The notes under the pieces were generated by a model. The model ran no database searches. It saw nothing but the letters and a program-made list of their open reading frames with translations, and was not told where the DNA came from. A stretch of 28,888 nucleotides of DNA from Prevotella sp. UBA3776 (GTDB lineage: Bacteria; Bacteroidota; Bacteroidia; Bacteroidales; Bacteroidaceae), in NCBI GenBank assembly GCA_002369515.1, contig DFFM01000015.1:152604-181491 (forward strand). The letters are read 5' to 3'. Both the position numbers and the translations under genes were made by a program. Positions 25,301 to 28,888 of the stretch are shown here, in pieces (the stretch's first letter is position 1; the number at the start of each line of letters is the position of its first letter).

Positions 25301-27278
25301 TACTTACCACTTTATAAAGCGGAGCTACGCGGAAACGTGGAATGAATGTGTATGACTTCAGTCGGATGATAGGTTGCGCATGCAAGTTTGTCGGCAGTGA
25401 ACAGAGATAATAGACACCACCTTTTTCAACATTTACCCTCAGTTTGTAATTGTTGCTGCCGTTGGTGTTCGAATCACCCGATGAGTATGTGTTAATAAAT
25501 TGAGTCTTAGGCTGCCCGCTGCCATCAACGTAGTCACCGTTTTCTTTTTGCTTATACCAGAATGCAACTACTTCATTACTGCCTTCGCAATAATACTCAA
25601 CTTCCAACAAGCCGTCCACCTCGGGGAAGAAGTAGAAGAAGTTACCGCACAACGGCCAAATGGAGTTGAATTTGTCTCCATAGACATATTCCTCACCATT
25701 AACCCTTTGAGAGCCATTTCCTGGCCAAACAGTATGGGTAGGATCTTGCTCTGCCGTGAAGGTTGACCACTCTTTTCCTACAAAACGATCTTTTATTTCC
25801 TCCTCACTGAAAGGATCTTGATAATTATTATTATTCTTATATGTCCACGGATACTGAAGATGCTTATCCGTTGGTTTCAGGTCATTGTGCTCGTTGATAA
25901 TCGAGGCAGCTGCGAGTACATCTTCCGAATGCGCCTCTGTATATTTAGGCAATGTAAGTATGATTCCTGCGAATTGTAATGTGTTATCTTGATTGTCTGT
26001 ATTCAGATTGAAGGCTATGGTCTGGAAATTACCTGCCACCATCGCATCAGTCACGGTGAAGGTAAAAGTATGCTCATCCCAATTTCGATTCATATTTGCG
26101 AGGAAAAGATCCGGAGTATTAATGTAACTGCCGGGAGCGCCATGTGCCTGAGCAGCAACACCAGTTATTGAATGATTTGCAAAACATCTGAATTTAATTT
26201 CAACCTCTGCGCCGACTGGTAGGTCTTTCAGCGCCGGGCAGTTAATAAAGAACTGGCAATCCCATGCGTTACCATTATTGTTTGGGTTAGAAGTATTCGT
26301 TACTGTATAAAAATAATTACCAGACACATCTCCTGTTGCCTGATTTAGCTGGGTGGGGTCTTGTTGGTCACGGTTTTTGGCATAAACTTTAATGTCCGGC
26401 TGCCCGGGCTGATGAGTAATCGTTTGAGTACCAGTTTGAACGAGAGTTGTTGATTCGCTCGATACTTTTCTTACGAATGTCATATCGTTGTCGTTACCAA
26501 AACTCATAGTCATATAAGGCACAGCACCGTGCTTATCCTCCAATACACCAGCGTGTTTAAAGGAGTAACGATAACCTAAGGTTCCAAAATTGCTTGATGG
26601 CAAATCCGTATGATTAGCATAAGAACTCGTTATGTCTGACACGTCACTTACTTCTTCTACTTTAAAATCACTTGCTTGGTATTCAGCCAGCGTGATGACC
26701 ACGTTACGGATGACAGCATTAGCAGGGATACTGACTGTTGCTGTTCCAGTAGCAGAACCCGTAATATGAGATTCTGAGTTTCCGCCATCTAAATAGTATC
26801 TAACATCATAACTGTCACCTGCTTTCAGGTTGTGAATGTAGAAATTTTGGTTGCTGCCGGAAGTGTTCTTGAGGCCTTGGCCGCCACCTTTCATCCCCCC
26901 CACGTTATTAGTCTCACCATCAGTATCTTGATCAGGAAAACCTTTGGGATTATAGGCTGTGTTGGTTGTACCACGTATTTTCCATGCACTCGTGTTTTCA
27001 ACGCTGAAGCGCAGTTCATGTTCCAACCACGAATAATACGAGGTCTTAGGTTGGTGTGCAAGCTGTCCACCTCCTGTGGAACCTCTCCAGATTTCAGTGG
27101 ATTCAATGTAATTATCGCTCCAGTTGATTTTCCTTTGAACAAAACCCGGCTGGATGTCAACGTACTCATACTGTCCGAACCAGTGGGTCTCCTTGATAGT
27201 AGGATCCTGATTCCATTGTGCCATTACGTTCCCTATAAACGCAGTGACTAAAAAGAACAATGTAAATAATTTTTTCAT
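22356..27278 (-). CDS. Large secreted multidomain protein, unknown function
   Basis: This is a 1640-aa protein with a signal peptide (MKKLFTLFFLVTAFIGNVMA). It is rich in Asn, Gly, Thr and Asp and looks like a string of beta-sandwich modules. Repeating features are WDF/WTY strands (YPWTY at 476, KHWDFYS at 804, YPYTWDFM at 1198), GL/IxF strands (GLVFF at 913, GILFA at 1260) and P-x-x-x-AN strands (LIIPRLKANDRVV about 949, LVLPKVPANGVV about 1320). The last 100 residues (YVLTNKWYS, LSANSAYMEL, then WYTLSGMRIEAPAKAGMYI, ending KKVVVRMK) are the C-terminal tail common in Prevotella secreted proteins and resemble a sorting or anchoring region. No catalytic motif was recognised. A glycan-binding or matrix-like surface role is an inference. 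Its DNA is visibly more A+T-rich than the hydrolase genes, suggesting a different history. Confidence 0.8.
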   Translation of the reverse strand: MKKLFTLFFLVTAFIGNVMAQWNQDPTIKETHWFGQYEYVDIQPGFVQRKINWSDNYIESTEIWRGSTGGGQLAHQPKTSYYSWLEHELRFSVENTSAWKIRGTTNTAYNPKGFPDQDTDGETNNVGGMKGGGQGLKNTSGSNQNFYIHNLKAGDSYDVRYYLDGGNSESHITGSATGTATVSIPANAVIRNVVITLAEYQASDFKVEEVSDVSDITSSYANHTDLPSSNFGTLGYRYSFKHAGVLEDKHGAVPYMTMSFGNDNDMTFVRKVSSESTTLVQTGTQTITHQPGQPDIKVYAKNRDQQDPTQLNQATGDVSGNYFYTVTNTSNPNNNGNAWDCQFFINCPALKDLPVGAEVEIKFRCFANHSITGVAAQAHGAPGSYINTPDLFLANMNRNWDEHTFTFTVTDAMVAGNFQTIAFNLNTDNQDNTLQFAGIILTLPKYTEAHSEDVLAAASIINEHNDLKPTDKHLQYPWTYKNNNNYQDPFSEEEIKDRFVGKEWSTFTAEQDPTHTVWPGNGSQRVNGEEYVYGDKFNSIWPLCGNFFYFFPEVDGLLEVEYYCEGSNEVVAFWYKQKENGDYVDGSGQPKTQFINTYSSGDSNTNGSNNYKLRVNVEKGGVYYLCSLPTNLHAQPIIRLKSYTFIPRFRVAPLYKVVSNTEVANGNAAIQKVAEITGGPYTDLDGTDHGYGNNAYDLANNTFTRNAEQEPRIKCLGNVVSAKAKVEYDGTKQWLSFSDIKFREGTNPETGEAYNPGGAVVAHVNNGMGQASFVLTIAYDAADAKWNDDKTQRVAATSGGKEVKHWDFYSGKGDYITKRDGAISYNGGETYTTEVNSGWDLGKYGEDDGTRYATAQTAWESKSKLFKETHKADGLTTDWEHDYVDVPNKKEPIFKSIYDMEADNADMIHETAGLVFFTEPNELGVYNENEAPTSSFKDRFIGLMGGGKLIIPRLKANDRVVIKMGCFGNADGGGNDVFEQKAVLWLTNAKDAKGTPIPENTDYIIGGSKPYTDEASPANTLPHGEYHFIVNKTSTSDDTDFAIDVQEAGLLKIYSIDIYRNAANDNADILTENSVTMKDGPEVVYTEDDTFPKDMEFFMRYSGYKEKKTLESGNVDQLRGNLFASLLGEDGIIPESNFKSVGSDDFPYNSVKIEGAVKKGDFGSFRADMTVKTKDDDNTYVTDYTPGNLAVGYLETMPYPYTWDFMDLLEIQDATMDDQLYIEHAIQNEMNALNLVEDYKGWVEDEGVHSLRNAPMNEPGILFANGGQLYGANKMFAEIAGIGFKRSVDTPEEAKLMNRSVAINTGSLELNADEGLFHKLVLPKVPANGVVYVRATPIKNASLVTKCSVDGVTEKPFDMTIEIPMGDNKKDYVYIMKNNAEKDVELWLNGLSVQKIAVSTDFKKIGLTGYATESRDHIIDHRLTEFFTGQPIKAYYGKLSDDKKSISLEKVEFLKAATAEGDATGCILHNETTGSDKSVNVIDKGFHLFVPDMHDKGTSNIDGNVLLAHLSGGKVMNGEGITRYVLTNKWYSTGDDGKQNVNTDPMKVRFVKVDHSTGATLSANSAYMELSKDAGAKIANIVLFYDEKEEPSGETTGIVTLESDNNENAVWYTLSGMRIEAPAKAGMYIRNGKKVVVRMK

Positions 27279-27447
27279 TTTACTTTTAATTTTGATAATA
27301 TTAATAAATAGATTTTTGATAATTTTGGTTTTATATTAACTATTATTGGTTTTGCGATTGACATGCTTACTATGCGGACTTCACGTAAAAAGGTTTTGCA
27401 ATAGGTTTCAAGTCCGTTCGGTCCTCAAATGGCATTATTTTCGGCTG

Positions 27448-27455
27448 CAAAGATA
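27448..27455 (-). promoter_or_regulatory. -7 box for the 1640-aa gene
   Basis: On the minus strand this reads TATCTTTG (TAnnTTTG), identical to the box at 13888. The leader would be about 160 nt and A+T-rich. No clear -33 TTTG was found. Confidence 0.45.
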
Positions 27456-28087
27456 AGGAGAAATAATAATAAGTGTATTTGCGACATGTAACACGAATTT
27501 TACTACGGTATTTCGCAAAAAAAATGTTACACCAAGGAAAAAAATCGTTACAACTGCCCGAAAAGACGCTCAAACGCGACTGGGCTGAGAAAAAGGCCGT
27601 TGCTGCGGATGTACGGTGGAACCAACGAAACTGAAAAGCATACGCTTCGCGTCGTTCAAAAACCAATAAAAACCAATACGGACAAGGAAAAATAGGTTTT
27701 TTTATTTGTAAAGCCCCCTTGGTTTTTTGGTTTTTCTTTGTTTTTTTTGGTTTTTGAATTGAAAATCGGCGGCCGAAGGGAAAAGCAATGAGACGCAAAG
27801 CGCTATCATTCCCAAAGATTCCCGCGTAAAGCACGACAACAGAAAAACAAACTCGAGACCACAGAAAAATATCTCCCGACAATACGAAATTATTGTCGGG
27901 AGATAATTTTTTATTGTCGGGAGATAAATTCAAATTCTCTAGAAATTTTTGAAACACAAAAAGCAATACCATCTGCGGCCTCTGAAAGGCAACGCTCAGA
28001 ACCGAGAATTGCGAACGGTTTACGCGAGAAGAGGATGTCCCAAATATGAATTTTTGCTAAATATAATAAAGGTATAGGCGAAAAGCA
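27456..28087. other. A+T-rich spacer without a convincing gene
   Basis: No credible coding sequence was found. The longest frame (minus, 27370-27972) is made of homopolymer and repeat-derived peptide and is rejected. The stretch holds a 12-bp inverted repeat (27655-27666 and 27747-27758, TTCAAAAACCAA) embedded in AAAAACCAAT-like runs, and the 15-mer cluster at 27870-27926. It separates divergent genes. Confidence 0.6.
27870..27926. repeat. Three copies of TATTGTCGGGAGATA (one inverted)
   Basis: The 15-mer is inverted at 27870-27884 and direct at 27891-27905 and 27912-27926. The first two copies form a perfect 15-bp hairpin with a 6-nt loop (CGAAAT). The two direct copies are 21 bp apart, two helical turns. 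This fits a protein-binding cluster or an RNA hairpin. Confidence 0.9.
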
Positions 28088-28107
28088 CAAAAATAGTGCT
28101 ATTTTTG
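28088..28107. promoter_or_regulatory. Palindrome holding two divergent -7 boxes
   Basis: CAAAAATAG-TG-CTATTTTTG is a perfect 9-bp inverted repeat. The right half contains TATTTTTG (28100-28107, plus) about 70 nt ahead of the DUF4294-like ATG. The left half contains the same box on the minus strand (28088-28095). Only the plus-strand box has an obvious gene close by. Confidence 0.5.
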
Positions 28108-28176
28108 CACACGAATTGCATCAAGCGCCCCACACAGCCGTGGGGGCGACGATGCTCAGACAAAGTGAAACGAAAG

Positions 28177-28827
28177 ATGGCATACGCTAGGATTCTCATC
28201 ATTCTGCTGCTCTGCTGCTCGACGGCCATCGGCGCCAGCGCACAGGACAACCGGCCAGGACGAGTCAACCCCGAGGACCGGCGGGTTGACATGGATTCGC
28301 CCACGTTCGTGCCCATGCTCAAGACGGGCAAGGTGCTCTTGGACGGCGACTCGGTGCAGTACCTGGAGTTCAACAAGGTGTATGTGTATCCTGAACCGAC
28401 ATTCAAGAACGCCAAGCAGCGGGAGGCCTACAACCGACTGGTCTTCAACGTGAAGAAGGTGCTGCCCATTGCCAAGGAAATCAACCTGATCATTCAGGAG
28501 ACCTACGAATACTTGCAGACGCTGCCCAACAAGCAGGCCAAGGACGAGCACATGAAGCGCGTGGAGAAGGACATCAAGAAGGAATATACGCCGCGCATGA
28601 AGAAGTTGACCTATGCGCAGGGCAAGCTGCTCATCAAGCTGGTCTATCGCGAGTGCAACTCGTCGTCCTACCAGCTCATCCAGGCTTTTCTGGGGCCGGT
28701 GAAGGCGGGCATCTACCAAGCCTTCGCCTGGACGTTCGGCGCCAGCCTGATGAAGAAATATGACGGCGAAGGCACCGACCGACTCACCGAGCGCGTGGTG
28801 CGGCTGGTGGAGGCGGGGCAATTATAA
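28177..28827 (+). CDS. DUF4294-like exported protein
   Basis: This is a 216-aa protein beginning at the ATG at 28177, which starts a clean signal peptide (MAYARILIILLLCCSTAIGASA). The frame extends upstream to 28096, but that region overlaps the promoter and a GC-rich hairpin and lacks a good leader. The mature part matches my recollection of the DUF4294 family of Bacteroidota: an FNKVYVYPEP strand, then a mostly helical region (AYNRLVFNVKKVLPIAKEIN, KDIKKEYTPRMKKLTYAQG) and the conserved KLVYRECNSSSYQLI segment. The function is unknown. It is not obviously tied to the hydrolases, and it lies on the opposite strand behind its own promoter. Confidence 0.8.
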   Translation: MAYARILIILLLCCSTAIGASAQDNRPGRVNPEDRRVDMDSPTFVPMLKTGKVLLDGDSVQYLEFNKVYVYPEPTFKNAKQREAYNRLVFNVKKVLPIAKEINLIIQETYEYLQTLPNKQAKDEHMKRVEKDIKKEYTPRMKKLTYAQGKLLIKLVYRECNSSSYQLIQAFLGPVKAGIYQAFAWTFGASLMKKYDGEGTDRLTERVVRLVEAGQL

Positions 28828-28856
28828 GGAGTTGCAAGGAGTTCAAGGAGTTGCAA
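28827..28856. repeat. Short tandem array AAGGAGTTGC
   Basis: Three units (AAGGAGTTGC, AAGGAGTTC, AAGGAGTTGC) follow immediately on the DUF4294-like stop codon. The GGAGTT core is shared with the decamer arrays at 5861 and 8561. Bases 28857-28888 hold nothing recognisable. Confidence 0.8.
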
Positions 28857-28888
28857 GACATCAGTCTTTGCTCTGAGTCCTTCTGTTT

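Noticed and set aside
27370..27972. 200-aa minus-strand frame
   Set aside because: It is built from homopolymer runs, AAAAACCAA repeats and the 15-mer cluster. It covers the probable promoter of the 1640-aa gene and shows no family features.
1..28888. tRNA, rRNA, transposase, SusC/SusD or regulator genes
   Set aside because: None was found on either strand by inspection.

Overview
The window looks like a Prevotellaceae (Bacteroidota) chromosome segment. The evidence is promoter -7 boxes of the TAnnTTTG type, A-rich leaders in place of clear Shine-Dalgarno sites, a Prevotella-style C-terminal tail (WYTLSGMRIEAP) on a large secreted protein, a DUF4294-like protein, and many exported glycoside hydrolases packed together. 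Genus or species cannot be fixed from sequence alone.

Layout: positions 1-659 hold no convincing gene. They contain inverted octamer arrays around a 46-bp A+T palindrome, then a promoter. GH127 (660-3014, +) converges on and overlaps by 13 bp the end of a long minus-strand run. In transcription order that run is: a 1640-aa secreted protein of unknown function and a 68-aa peptide (27278-22143), a terminator, GH97, a duplicated GH43-CBM6 protein, a second GH97, two GH31 enzymes (ATGA overlap), GH95, and a GH43-CE15-like fusion ending at 3002. Minus-strand -7 boxes at 27448, 21820 and 13888 suggest three transcription units. An approximately 0.9-kb A+T-rich spacer follows, then a DUF4294-like gene (28177-28827, +).

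The enzymes fit together as exo-acting, side-chain-trimming activities: beta-L-arabinofuranosidase (GH127), xylosidase/arabinofuranosidase (GH43, three catalytic domains), alpha-L-fucosidase or alpha-L-galactosidase (GH95), alpha-xylosidase or alpha-glucosidase (GH31, two), retaining alpha-galactosidase type (GH97, two) and uronoyl esterase (CE15-like). This set resembles what is known to be needed for heavily decorated cereal glucuronoarabinoxylan. Pectic or xyloglucan side chains remain possible. No SusC/SusD pair, endo-xylanase or regulator is in the window, so this may be the enzyme arm of a larger utilisation locus.

The most unusual feature is repeat DNA. A GC-rich element encoding APLSSPLGGKASAQKAS-like peptides sits in frame, in the same reading phase, inside several of the hydrolase genes. 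Nearly every intergenic spacer carries its own short tandem array, hairpin array or long inverted repeat.
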